This document shows, piece by piece, positions 34,511-42,460 of a stretch of DNA of 64,000 nt. The first letter of the stretch is position 1. Each line of letters starts with the position of its first letter. This DNA comes from Selenomonas ruminantium AC2024 (GTDB lineage: Bacteria; Bacillota; Negativicutes; Selenomonadales; Selenomonadaceae), in the NCBI RefSeq assembly GCF_000687995.1, contig NZ_JIAC01000001.1:1860001-1924000 (forward strand), written 5' to 3'. The translations under genes were made by a program, and so were the position numbers. A model generated the notes under the pieces. That model was given only the letters and a program-made list of their open reading frames with translations, was not told the DNA's origin and ran no database searches.

Positions 34511-35440
34511 TTACGGAAATAACCTTGTGTTTATAATCAAACGTTCAACTTCTTCCACCGTAGGAATGGATGTCTGCGCTCCCTGACGGGTTACGGCGAT
34601 GGCCGATGCCTTTGCAGCAAAGTCGATAGCTTCGGCATAATTACGGCCATCAAACCGGCTTATAAATGCGGCCAGGAAGCAATCGCCAGCGGCGGTGGTA
34701 TCGACAGCCTTAACCTTGTAAGCTGGGAATTTTTCCACCTTATCTGTCGAAACGTGCATGGTGCCGTCACCGCCTAAGGTCACCAGCACGTTTTTCACGC
34801 CCTTAGCAATGAGAGCTTTTGCCGCTGTCACCACTTCTTCCTCCGTATTGGTCGGCAGTCCGGTGAGCAGGGCAAGTTCTGTTTCATTGGGTTTGGTGAT
34901 ATCCACCTGCGCCCAGAGTTCATCCGGCAAATCGTTCCGAGCCGGAGCTGGGTCGAGCACCACGGTCTTGCCGTGTTTTTTGGCCAGCTTTGCGGCAGCT
35001 ACTACGGATGGCAGGGGGATTTCCAGCTGCATGACCACAGCATCAGCCTGTACAAACTTATCCTCCTGCTCCTGCACCAAGGCTTCATCCACGGCAGCAT
35101 TGGCACCAGCAATCACGCTGATGCTGTTTTGCCCGCTTTTTTCAATCTCGATAAATGCCTTGCCGGTTTCTGTACCGGCAATTTTTTTGATGCCATCCGT
35201 TGCCACACCCACATTTTCCAGATTGGCCAGCATCTGCTCACCGAAGGTATCCATGCCTACAGCGCCAATCATGGAAGTGTTTGAGCCCAATTTTCCTAGC
35301 GCATATGCCTGATTGGCACCCTTGCCGCCGGGCACAAGCTTCATACTCTGCGCCATGACTGTTTCCCCGGCTTTAGGCCTTCTATCCATATAGACTGCAA
35401 AATCCATATTCAAACTGCCAACAACCAATACCTTATTCAT
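34511..35440 (-). CDS. rbsK: Ribokinase
   Basis: A 309-residue PfkB-family sugar kinase. The N-terminal signature VVGSLNMDFAVYMDRRPKAG and PGGKGANQAYALGKLGS match ribokinase. The second signature DTTAAGDCFLAAFISR contains the catalytic aspartate (D in AAGD) and the anion hole. It phosphorylates D-ribose at O5. It is alone: no ribose transporter or LacI-type regulator is next to it. Confidence 0.93.
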   Translation of the reverse strand: MNKVLVVGSLNMDFAVYMDRRPKAGETVMAQSMKLVPGGKGANQAYALGKLGSNTSMIGAVGMDTFGEQMLANLENVGVATDGIKKIAGTETGKAFIEIEKSGQNSISVIAGANAAVDEALVQEQEDKFVQADAVVMQLEIPLPSVVAAAKLAKKHGKTVVLDPAPARNDLPDELWAQVDITKPNETELALLTGLPTNTEEEVVTAAKALIAKGVKNVLVTLGGDGTMHVSTDKVEKFPAYKVKAVDTTAAGDCFLAAFISRFDGRNYAEAIDFAAKASAIAVTRQGAQTSIPTVEEVERLIINTRLFP

Positions 35441-35625
35441 GAAAATCCCTCACATTCCAGATTTTCTCTATATTATAATCGCTTTGTCATATCCTTATCC
35501 TGTCATTTTACACAATAAAGACATGTTCCTTCCCACGCCTACATATATTCATATGCCGCCACATTGTCACCATTTTCTCACACAGCTAAACTCAAACAAG
35601 CTTTAAAATGTACTGAAGCGACCAT

Positions 35626-37698
35626 TTAATTGCGTGATGGATGAATCTGATATTCACGCATTTTTTTATAAATCGTTGCCTTAGATATCTTGAGCTGCAA
35701 AGCTGCCTGAGTAACATTTCCACTGGTTCTTTCCAGTGCATGGCGAATAGCCTGTTTCTCCCAATCGGCCAAAGTAATCCATTCATTCCTGGGTGTAACA
35801 TCGGTCTGCTCATGAACAGGCTGGGCAGGTAATTTTTCTCGTTGGATAGATTCCGGAAAGCAGTGAATATCTATTGAGTCTCCTGCCGCTACATTAGCCG
35901 CATAAATCATAGCATTTTCCAACTGCCGGACGTTGCCTGGCCATGGATAGGAACAAAGCCACTCCTCAGCCTCTACCGTCAGTTTCTTTTCCTTTACACC
36001 AATCTTACGGCAATATTTTCCGATAAAGAACTTCGCCAGCAGTACAATATCTGTACCACGCTGGCGCAAAGGGGGAAGCTGTAAAGTCAGCACAGATAGA
36101 CGGAAGTATAAATCACTGCGGAAAAGACCTTGAAGCTGCATCTGCTGTAAATCCCGGTTGGTTGCTGCTACAATGCGGAAATCCACCTTGCGACTCTGAC
36201 GCCCACCAATACGGATGACTTCCTTATTTTCCAGCACCCGCAGGAATACCGGCTGCAATTCCAGCGGCATATCACCGATTTCATCCAGAAATAACGTTCC
36301 CTCATTGGCTAGTTCTATTTTACCGGGGCGCCCGTTTTTATCTGCTCCCGTAAAGCTGCCGCTTTCATAGCCAAAGAGCTCACTTTCAATCAGGTCACGA
36401 GGCAGCGCAGCACAGTTAAGTGCTACAAAGGGGCCCTGACGGCCAGAGGCGTTATGAATGGCCTGTGCTAAAAGTTCCTTTCCTGTGCCGCTTTCCCCAC
36501 AGATAAGCACGGCTTCATCAATCACAGCAAATCGCTTGCCCAGCTCCAAAGTCCGCTTTATCAGGCTGCTCTCACCAATGATGTCGTTAAAATTATACGG
36601 CGACTGGGAACCAACTCTTCGGCTCATAGACGCATTGATGTTTTTCATGCGATTAATTTTGAGAATTGCACCGCTGGTTTTGGCTGGATAGATAACCACT
36701 TGGCAATTTGTCCGCGTCTGTCTGCGGCCCATATCCAGTTCCATCACCTCCTGATTACCTGCGGCTAATGCTTTATACAAGCGTGGTGCATCATCCGTAA
36801 ACTCTGCGATATTGACCCCTGTTAATTTTTCTTTGTCGCCTATGCTCAAAAGTTGCCGCGCCATCTTATTTAAGTTGGTTATATTGCCGTGTCCATCTAT
36901 ACTCAATATACCATCATCCAGCAGATTAAGCATGACCGACAATGCTTCACTGGCTCGCTGCTGGGCAATATTACTTTGACAGAGACGCTGGCTGGTCTTC
37001 ACTAGACGATATTGGAGTTCGATGGCTTCGGCCATAGATGCCACCAGCCCCAGGGTATGGGCACATGTTTCTCGGTAATTATCCGTCAGTACCAGACTGG
37101 CAATCCGTTGATTAAGCACTACTGTGGCATGGATATTACCATCCGCATCACATATAGGAGCCGCTGTACCAATCATATTTTCAAATACGGCTCCATATTG
37201 TTCCACTGATAACAGCTGAATTGGCTCTAAATAGCGCATACTGAGCACATGGGAACAGGTGCCCACTGTATCTTCTCGACAAATCTTACCTGGCTTGCCG
37301 CTGAACCAGCGATTATTTTTCTCCTGCCGCCCCTGGGTAAAGAGCATTACTCCATCCTTGTCAAAAAGGTAAAGCCGATAACCCGTCAAGTTGATCAGAT
37401 TGCGAAAAGGCTCAAATACATCATGGGCAATCTTCAGGAGCACTGCATCCCGCTGCTGTATCTTTTTTAATTGCTGGGGGGATACGAACTGTTCCGGAAT
37501 ATTTTTATCGATGTGCAGTCCTGCCGCCTGTGAACGTGCCCAGGATGCAGCTATAATGGGATTTAATCGGGGATATTCCCGTGGATCAGAATCAGGATGA
37601 TGTAAAAAATAATCCCTGCACTCTGCCATTAATTCCCAGCGCTCCTTGGTTACGACCCGGAGCCAATCCAAATTTTTATCTGTTGCTTCTGATTTCAT
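35626..37698 (-). CDS. Sigma-54-dependent transcriptional activator (AcoR-like)
   Basis: A 690-residue enhancer-binding protein. Residues 80-210 look like a GAF-type sensor, 260-330 like PAS (LLDDGILSIDGHGNITNLN). The AAA+ domain spans about 370-610: Walker A GESGTGKE near 403, the sigma-54 contact loop GSFTGA near 446, Walker B GTLFLDEIGDM, and the arginine-finger region RSDLYFRLSV. A Fis-type helix-turn-helix (GNVTQAALQLKISKATIYKK) closes it near 669. It lies downstream of the molybdo-enzyme operon on the same strand, separated by a terminator. The operon has a consensus sigma-54 promoter and upstream repeats, so this protein is its probable activator. The ligand is unknown. The ribosome binding site is weak. 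Confidence 0.93.
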   Translation of the reverse strand: MKSEATDKNLDWLRVVTKERWELMAECRDYFLHHPDSDPREYPRLNPIIAASWARSQAAGLHIDKNIPEQFVSPQQLKKIQQRDAVLLKIAHDVFEPFRNLINLTGYRLYLFDKDGVMLFTQGRQEKNNRWFSGKPGKICREDTVGTCSHVLSMRYLEPIQLLSVEQYGAVFENMIGTAAPICDADGNIHATVVLNQRIASLVLTDNYRETCAHTLGLVASMAEAIELQYRLVKTSQRLCQSNIAQQRASEALSVMLNLLDDGILSIDGHGNITNLNKMARQLLSIGDKEKLTGVNIAEFTDDAPRLYKALAAGNQEVMELDMGRRQTRTNCQVVIYPAKTSGAILKINRMKNINASMSRRVGSQSPYNFNDIIGESSLIKRTLELGKRFAVIDEAVLICGESGTGKELLAQAIHNASGRQGPFVALNCAALPRDLIESELFGYESGSFTGADKNGRPGKIELANEGTLFLDEIGDMPLELQPVFLRVLENKEVIRIGGRQSRKVDFRIVAATNRDLQQMQLQGLFRSDLYFRLSVLTLQLPPLRQRGTDIVLLAKFFIGKYCRKIGVKEKKLTVEAEEWLCSYPWPGNVRQLENAMIYAANVAAGDSIDIHCFPESIQREKLPAQPVHEQTDVTPRNEWITLADWEKQAIRHALERTSGNVTQAALQLKISKATIYKKMREYQIHPSRN

Positions 37699-37772
37699 GG
37701 GGCCTATGCCTCGCCTTCACCAAAATGTCTTTACTTTACTATTCCCCATATATGGGTAAAATCCCTGCTCAT

Positions 37773-37814
37773 AACCAAAGGCGGGTGCCTTAACTTCCTA
37801 CACCCGCCTTGGTT
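37773..37814 (-). terminator. Terminator after the molybdo-enzyme operon
   Basis: AACCAAAGGCGGGTG (37773-37787) pairs with CACCCGCCTTGGTT (37801-37814) with one bulge. It lies after the last ferredoxin gene and before the activator gene, so the activator probably has its own promoter. Confidence 0.75.
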
Positions 37815-37833
37815 AGAGTTCTTCTGAACATCA

Positions 37834-38961
37834 TTAGTTTTTCTTCAAGCCGCAGCCCAGCAAAAACGACAACCTATTTTCCATACTGCCCAAGGCTGTT
37901 TCCATCTGCCTGGCAGGACGATTGGCAACTTCATATTGTTTTTCTTCAGACACCGCCTGCCAGGAGACGCTGCGTGTAAGGCCGATACTATCCTGCATGC
38001 AGATTTCCTGGCAAAGTCCACAGCCCGTACATTTGCCAGGTGCATGAACTAAAATTCTTCTTCCTGCTTTTTCCTGCAATGTCATAGCTCCTGTAGGGCA
38101 GGCATTTGCACAGGCACCACAACCATGACAGGACTGACTTACCTCTACTCTGCCAAAATAACCCTGTATCTTCGGATGTTGATTAGTCCTTGCGCCCAGA
38201 TTATTCATAGCAGCGCTCAGCAACTTGTGCTCATAGGGCAGATATTTTTCTGTCTCTAGGCTTGTCTTTTTAACCTCCTGTCTGAAGCCCCTGCCCATGT
38301 CCGCCACCATATGCCCCAGCAGATTCACCGATCCACGCCGGATATCCGTAAGGAAACGCCGCCGGGAAATACTGCTTACTTCGCCTTGCCGACCAGCCTT
38401 CGTTTCCCCTTTGTATTTATCCCTGTTAAAGACAAACTGACATTTAGCCCCGTAATCATGCAGTATTTCATAGATATGTGACACACGAGCCGCCAGAATA
38501 TCCCAGCACATTTCCCCCCGGGGACATTCCACACAAGATTCTGCCCCCAGCAGAATCCTTTTGGCTCCCTGGGATGCTAAAAGGAGCAGCAAAGCTTCAC
38601 TGCATCCCAACAAGCAGGGAATACGAAAGGCGCCAGCAACTTTAGGGTTTTTTCGGCAAATAAAGGCACAAGCCTGCGTCTCCCGCACATGACGTATCAG
38701 CTGGGGTAAAAGTTTTAGCAGCCACGTTTGCTGTATGGCGCCAGCAGGACAGATTGTTGCACAAAGTCCACAGCCGTCACATTTTTCTGCTATGAATTTT
38801 CCTTTCTCTATCGCTCCCTGAGGGCAAACCTCCGTGCAACGATTGCAGGAGCTTCCCTGATGACGGCTGTGCAGGCAATATTCTTCCTTTATCTCCACCT
38901 GGCTATCCGTAAGACTGGAACAGGAGGTACAGATATATTTCAGCGATGCTAACACAGGCAA
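37834..38961 (-). CDS. Multi-cluster 4Fe-4S ferredoxin-type protein
   Basis: A 375-residue cytoplasmic protein. It has an N-terminal pair of 4Fe-4S motifs (CNRCTEVCP, CDGCGLCATICP) and a C-terminal pair (CHGCGACANACP, CTGCGLCQEIC). Between them is a domain with CLLGCSEALLLLLASQGAKR and CVECPRGEMC, which resembles the cysteine-rich part of MvhD/HdrA-like proteins. The start is TTG at 38961 or GTG at 38955. It begins right after the NapH-like stop, so it is the last gene of the operon. It probably passes electrons between a cytoplasmic donor and the membrane NapH-like protein. Such a fusion is unusual beside NapGH. Confidence 0.82.
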   Translation of the reverse strand: MPVLASLKYICTSCSSLTDSQVEIKEEYCLHSRHQGSSCNRCTEVCPQGAIEKGKFIAEKCDGCGLCATICPAGAIQQTWLLKLLPQLIRHVRETQACAFICRKNPKVAGAFRIPCLLGCSEALLLLLASQGAKRILLGAESCVECPRGEMCWDILAARVSHIYEILHDYGAKCQFVFNRDKYKGETKAGRQGEVSSISRRRFLTDIRRGSVNLLGHMVADMGRGFRQEVKKTSLETEKYLPYEHKLLSAAMNNLGARTNQHPKIQGYFGRVEVSQSCHGCGACANACPTGAMTLQEKAGRRILVHAPGKCTGCGLCQEICMQDSIGLTRSVSWQAVSEEKQYEVANRPARQMETALGSMENRLSFLLGCGLKKN

Positions 38962-39759
38962 TCATCTCCTCAAAAAATTTATGGCATTTTGCGGACAGAC
39001 GGCAGCACATTCCCGGCATTTTGTACATACGGCAAGCTCACCGCAGGAGTTTTCGGCTCGCAAATCAATCCCCGCCGGACAGCTTTGGGCGCACTGTCCG
39101 CAAGTTTTTCCCTGCACGGACAAGCATTTTTCCTTGTCAATCCTGGGCACAAATAATCTCTGGCCTCTGGCCAGCAGGGAGAGCAGTGCCCCCACCGGGC
39201 AGAATCTGCCACACCAATGCCGAAGAACAACCAGCTCCACCACCAATAGGATCGGAAAAATCACAAGGTCAAAAGACGGCTCATTTACCCCCACCAGCCG
39301 GATAATGGCAATGAGGGTAGCAAGGCTAAGACCTATGGGGCAAATCAGGCAAAAGACGGGAAAGCCAAAGACCGCCGCCGAGCCAAGAGTAAGCCCCAGC
39401 ACAGTCAAAGACCCTTTTGCCTGAGGCTTACAGCCATTTTCCGGCTTATCATCCAGCCGGTTGACCAGCAGCTTGCGCGTCAGCGGCACAGGACATACCC
39501 AGCCGCAAAATATCCGTCCTGCCAGCAGGCTGATGAACGCGATAAGCATAAAAGGAACAGCAGCTCCCAAAAGCCAAGATTTGCTGGACGCCATCGCCTC
39601 CAAATACCCCAAGGGACATATCAGATACAGCCTGTCCCAGCCAATCGTGGAAAAACTTCCCGTCCCCCAGCGGCAGGAAGCTCCTAGAAATATAACGAGC
39701 AACACCAACGCCATGGAAAACAGCCGCATATAACGAACCTGCTGTGTTTTTTTGCTCAT
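38962..39759 (-). CDS. NapH-like membrane 4Fe-4S quinol dehydrogenase
   Basis: A 265-residue membrane protein with about four helices, CxxxCP motifs at helix ends (CGWVCPVPL, CGRFCPVGAL) and two C-terminal cytoplasmic 4Fe-4S motifs (CGQCAQSCP, CTKCRECAAVCP). This is the NapH/MauN family, which oxidises quinol and passes electrons to NapG. The ATG overlaps the end of the NapG-like gene. It suggests that the molybdo-enzyme here draws electrons from menaquinol through NapGH as well as NrfD. Confidence 0.88.
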   Translation of the reverse strand: MSKKTQQVRYMRLFSMALVLLVIFLGASCRWGTGSFSTIGWDRLYLICPLGYLEAMASSKSWLLGAAVPFMLIAFISLLAGRIFCGWVCPVPLTRKLLVNRLDDKPENGCKPQAKGSLTVLGLTLGSAAVFGFPVFCLICPIGLSLATLIAIIRLVGVNEPSFDLVIFPILLVVELVVLRHWCGRFCPVGALLSLLARGQRLFVPRIDKEKCLSVQGKTCGQCAQSCPAGIDLRAENSCGELAVCTKCRECAAVCPQNAINFLRR

Positions 39760-40364
39760 TTATCTTCACCGCCTTCCCTGACCTCTACCTTTATTCCGCG
39801 GATACGCTGAGTGCGGTTGCCACTGAAACCATGAAGTACCAAGGCAGGACAGACATTTTCGCAAACACCACAGCCATTGCATTTTTCCTCATCCACCACG
39901 GGAAGATTCTGCGCGTCCATACAAATAGCCCCATAAGGGCAGGCATCCACACACAGACGGCATCCACGGCTGTCATAAGCCAGACATATATCCGGCTGTA
40001 TATTCGCCCGGCCAATCTTATCACGTAGCGGGTCAAAGAACTGCAAAGCTCCAGTAGGACAAACTTCCATGCACTTCCTGCAAAAATCGCATATCCCCTG
40101 ATGAAAGTTAAGCACCGGGGTCCGGGTATTAACGAGGCCGTCCCTCACATTGGCAAGTCCAATGACCTTTGTGGGACAACTACTACGACAGCGGTCACAA
40201 CGTAAACAGCGGGATAAAAAATCCGCCTCCTGTTGACCGCCGGGAGGGCGCAGCATTTTTTTTGCCGGCAGCACTTTGCTTGCTGTCCCTGTTCCCAGCA
40301 GAGCCACCCCTATCCCTCCAGCAATTTTGAGAAAATCCCGCCGGGAAGGCTGAAAATCCTTCAT
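39756..40364 (-). CDS. NapG-like periplasmic ferredoxin with Tat signal
   Basis: About 202 residues from ATG 40364 (AAGGTGAGAACG upstream). The twin-arginine signal is SRRDFLKIAGGIGVALLGTG. Four 4Fe-4S motifs follow (CLRCDRCRSSCP, CDFCRKCMEVCP, CRLCVDACP, CNGCGVCENVCP), as in NapG/MauM. It would receive electrons from NapH and pass them to the exported catalytic subunit. It lies between the chaperone and NapH genes. Confidence 0.88.
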   Translation of the reverse strand: MKDFQPSRRDFLKIAGGIGVALLGTGTASKVLPAKKMLRPPGGQQEADFLSRCLRCDRCRSSCPTKVIGLANVRDGLVNTRTPVLNFHQGICDFCRKCMEVCPTGALQFFDPLRDKIGRANIQPDICLAYDSRGCRLCVDACPYGAICMDAQNLPVVDEEKCNGCGVCENVCPALVLHGFSGNRTQRIRGIKVEVREGGEDK

Positions 40365-40378
40365 CGTTCTCACCTTTT

Positions 40379-41044
40379 TCAGGCAGTCATGGCTTCATCA
40401 TTCAGCAGGGCACCTTCCATATCCAGATAACTTTTGGTAATCCGGGCTGCCCCCCTGTAAAAATCCGTACCAGCATATTTCAGCACATCATTACAGAATC
40501 TTTCTTGCCATTTCAGTAAATGTTTCTGCAAAAATTCCTGCTGCCGGTTTAAACTCTGTTGCATCTGCACATCATTTCTCTGACGGGCAAATTCAGCCGC
40601 TTCACCACAAAGATAAGCCATAAACTCCAGTTCAAAGGCTATATGATCTTCCGGTTCGCTTAAATCATGACTCCTATCCACCCCGCAGGAGCGGTAAAAA
40701 GTCACGACTTCATCCCGTGGTTCCTGCATAATTAGCTTCTTTTCACTAAGATACACGGACTCATAAGGATAAGCCGCATCAAAATTGATGATACCAGCCC
40801 CCAGGAACAACCGGGCATAATCAACAGCCAGATTTTCAAGCGTCTTGTCATTGCGAGAAGACACCGCTGCTTGCAGCAAATTATAACCATCAGACATTTC
40901 CTGCGGGCAATCCTGAGGAAATGTCATCTTTGCCAACTGCTCCAGCATTTCCGCATCTACTTCAATCCGATAAAAACGGGCCAACAGACGGTACATTTTT
41001 TCCCGGGCCTCGTTAATTTCCAACCATTCTTTTAAATAATCCAT
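40379..41044 (-). CDS. TorD/DmsD-family molybdoenzyme chaperone
   Basis: About 221 residues from ATG 41044 (AAGGGG upstream). It is helical and acidic, with the family pattern REKMYRLLARFYRIEVDAEM, VDYARLFLGAGI (the LARLFLG-like block), PYESVYLSEKKLIMQEP and PEDHIAFELEFMAYLCGEAA. Such proteins bind the Tat signal of their partner and help insert the bis-MGD cofactor. Its partner is clearly the catalytic subunit at 42453-45164. Confidence 0.87.
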   Translation of the reverse strand: MDYLKEWLEINEAREKMYRLLARFYRIEVDAEMLEQLAKMTFPQDCPQEMSDGYNLLQAAVSSRNDKTLENLAVDYARLFLGAGIINFDAAYPYESVYLSEKKLIMQEPRDEVVTFYRSCGVDRSHDLSEPEDHIAFELEFMAYLCGEAAEFARQRNDVQMQQSLNRQQEFLQKHLLKWQERFCNDVLKYAGTDFYRGAARITKSYLDMEGALLNDEAMTA

Positions 41045-41057
41045 AAATCCATCCCCT

Positions 41058-41879
41058 TCAGCTAAAGAAATTCCTAACACTGGAACCAATCATAAACATC
41101 ATAATGCGAAACGACAGTGCTCCTGCAAGCACACAGATAAAGCTCGCTAGTGCCATTTTAGCGGCCTTGCCATCTTTGATGAACTTTACTGGCAAGCCCA
41201 TACCTACAATTAAGATGCCCAGCCAGGAAATTGGCGCAATATCGCCAGCAAAAATCCTCTGCAAGGAACGACTGTAATCCGGATAGGGTGCTATTGCTAC
41301 CATTACAAGATAGAGTAACAGTATCACAGCCTGTACACCGATAACTTTTAACATCAGCCTTTGCAGAGTATAATGAGCGCCTTCATCTTCCCCCAGTAAT
41401 AAGTTCAGGGCAAAGGCTCCCAACACGCCTGCAGAAGCGATATAACAGATGGGTAAAAGCAGTGTATTCCAGGCAGGACGAGAAGCCATAACAAAGGTAT
41501 CTCCGTTGATAAAGGCCATAACCACTGCTACCACTGCGCCGATTGTGCCCAGAATTTTCGTAACTCCAGCTCCTGCCTCACGGCGCACAGCAAGCATATA
41601 AGCTACGATAATCGCTCCCAGGGTAAACTCCACAGCAGCTTCCATAAAAATACCAGAAGTCGGATGACCTAAAGCCCCAAACATTCTCTCCGGATGCCCC
41701 AAGTGCAGTTGGGCGCAAAAACCACCTGTTGCCATACAAATAAGCACCAATATACTTACTTTCAATCGCTTATCCAGTGCCTTTCCCTGATATTCTGCCA
41801 AATAGACCAAACTGAAAAACATGCCACAGGCAATGCCCGTAAAAATACTGAAAAACACCAATGGCCATTCAATGCTCAT
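41058..41879 (-). CDS. NrfD/PsrC-family membrane quinone-interacting subunit
   Basis: About 273 residues from ATG 41879 (GGAAGGAG upstream). Eight membrane helices of the NrfD/DmsC type: WPLVFFSIFTGIACGMFFSL, AAVEFTLGAIIVAYMLA, FALNLLLGEDEGAHYTL, SWLGILIVGMGLPV, and ASFICVLAGALSF. It anchors the FeS subunit and exchanges electrons with menaquinone. It starts just after the FeS subunit's stop. Confidence 0.9.
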   Translation of the reverse strand: MSIEWPLVFFSIFTGIACGMFFSLVYLAEYQGKALDKRLKVSILVLICMATGGFCAQLHLGHPERMFGALGHPTSGIFMEAAVEFTLGAIIVAYMLAVRREAGAGVTKILGTIGAVVAVVMAFINGDTFVMASRPAWNTLLLPICYIASAGVLGAFALNLLLGEDEGAHYTLQRLMLKVIGVQAVILLLYLVMVAIAPYPDYSRSLQRIFAGDIAPISWLGILIVGMGLPVKFIKDGKAAKMALASFICVLAGALSFRIMMFMIGSSVRNFFS

Positions 41880-41884
41880 CTTCC

Positions 41885-42460
41885 TCACTCCTTCCAGGTT
41901 CCATTTTTCTTATGCAGGATATAGGCAGTTGAAGGATGATTGCCCACATCCGGCAGGTAATGAACATTTTCCTCGCCTGCCTCCTTAATGGCCTTGGACA
42001 CATTGCTGTTGGGGTCATCCAAATCCCCCACGATCCGGCAGGCGCCCGGGCAATTCTTCACACAGGCAGGTTCCTCACCAATGGCAAAGAGATGCATGCA
42101 CAAGGTGCATTTTTCCACGACCTTGCTCTCCTTGTTGAAGGTACGCACACCATAGGGGCAGGCCATCATGCAATACTGACAACCAATACACTTTTCTTTA
42201 TCTACTAGCACTACGCCGGTCTTTTCATCCCGGTAGGATGCCCCCGTGGGACACACCTTGACACAAGGAGCATCCTTGCACTGCTGGCACATCGTTGGCA
42301 GAAAATACATATTTAAATCCGGATATTTCCCCTCTGGGCCAATCTGTAAGGTCTTATTCCAATAACATCCTAGGGCTACATCATTTTCCTGTTTACAGGC
42401 TACTTCACAGGATTTGCAGCCGCAGCATTTATCCAGGTCTACGACCATCGCTCTACGCAT
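41885..42460 (-). CDS. 4Fe-4S electron-transfer subunit (DmsB/NrfC-like)
   Basis: A 191-residue protein with four cysteine groups: CCGCKSCEVACKQEN, CQQCKDAPCVKVCPTGA, CIGCQYCMMACPYGV and CTLCMHLFAIGEEPACVKNCP. This is the classic DmsB/PsrB/NrfC arrangement. It has no signal and is presumably carried across with the catalytic subunit's Tat signal. The ATG overlaps the catalytic stop by 8 bases, behind GGAGGTGGGCAAGA. Confidence 0.92.
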   Translation of the reverse strand: MRRAMVVDLDKCCGCKSCEVACKQENDVALGCYWNKTLQIGPEGKYPDLNMYFLPTMCQQCKDAPCVKVCPTGASYRDEKTGVVLVDKEKCIGCQYCMMACPYGVRTFNKESKVVEKCTLCMHLFAIGEEPACVKNCPGACRIVGDLDDPNSNVSKAIKEAGEENVHYLPDVGNHPSTAYILHKKNGTWKE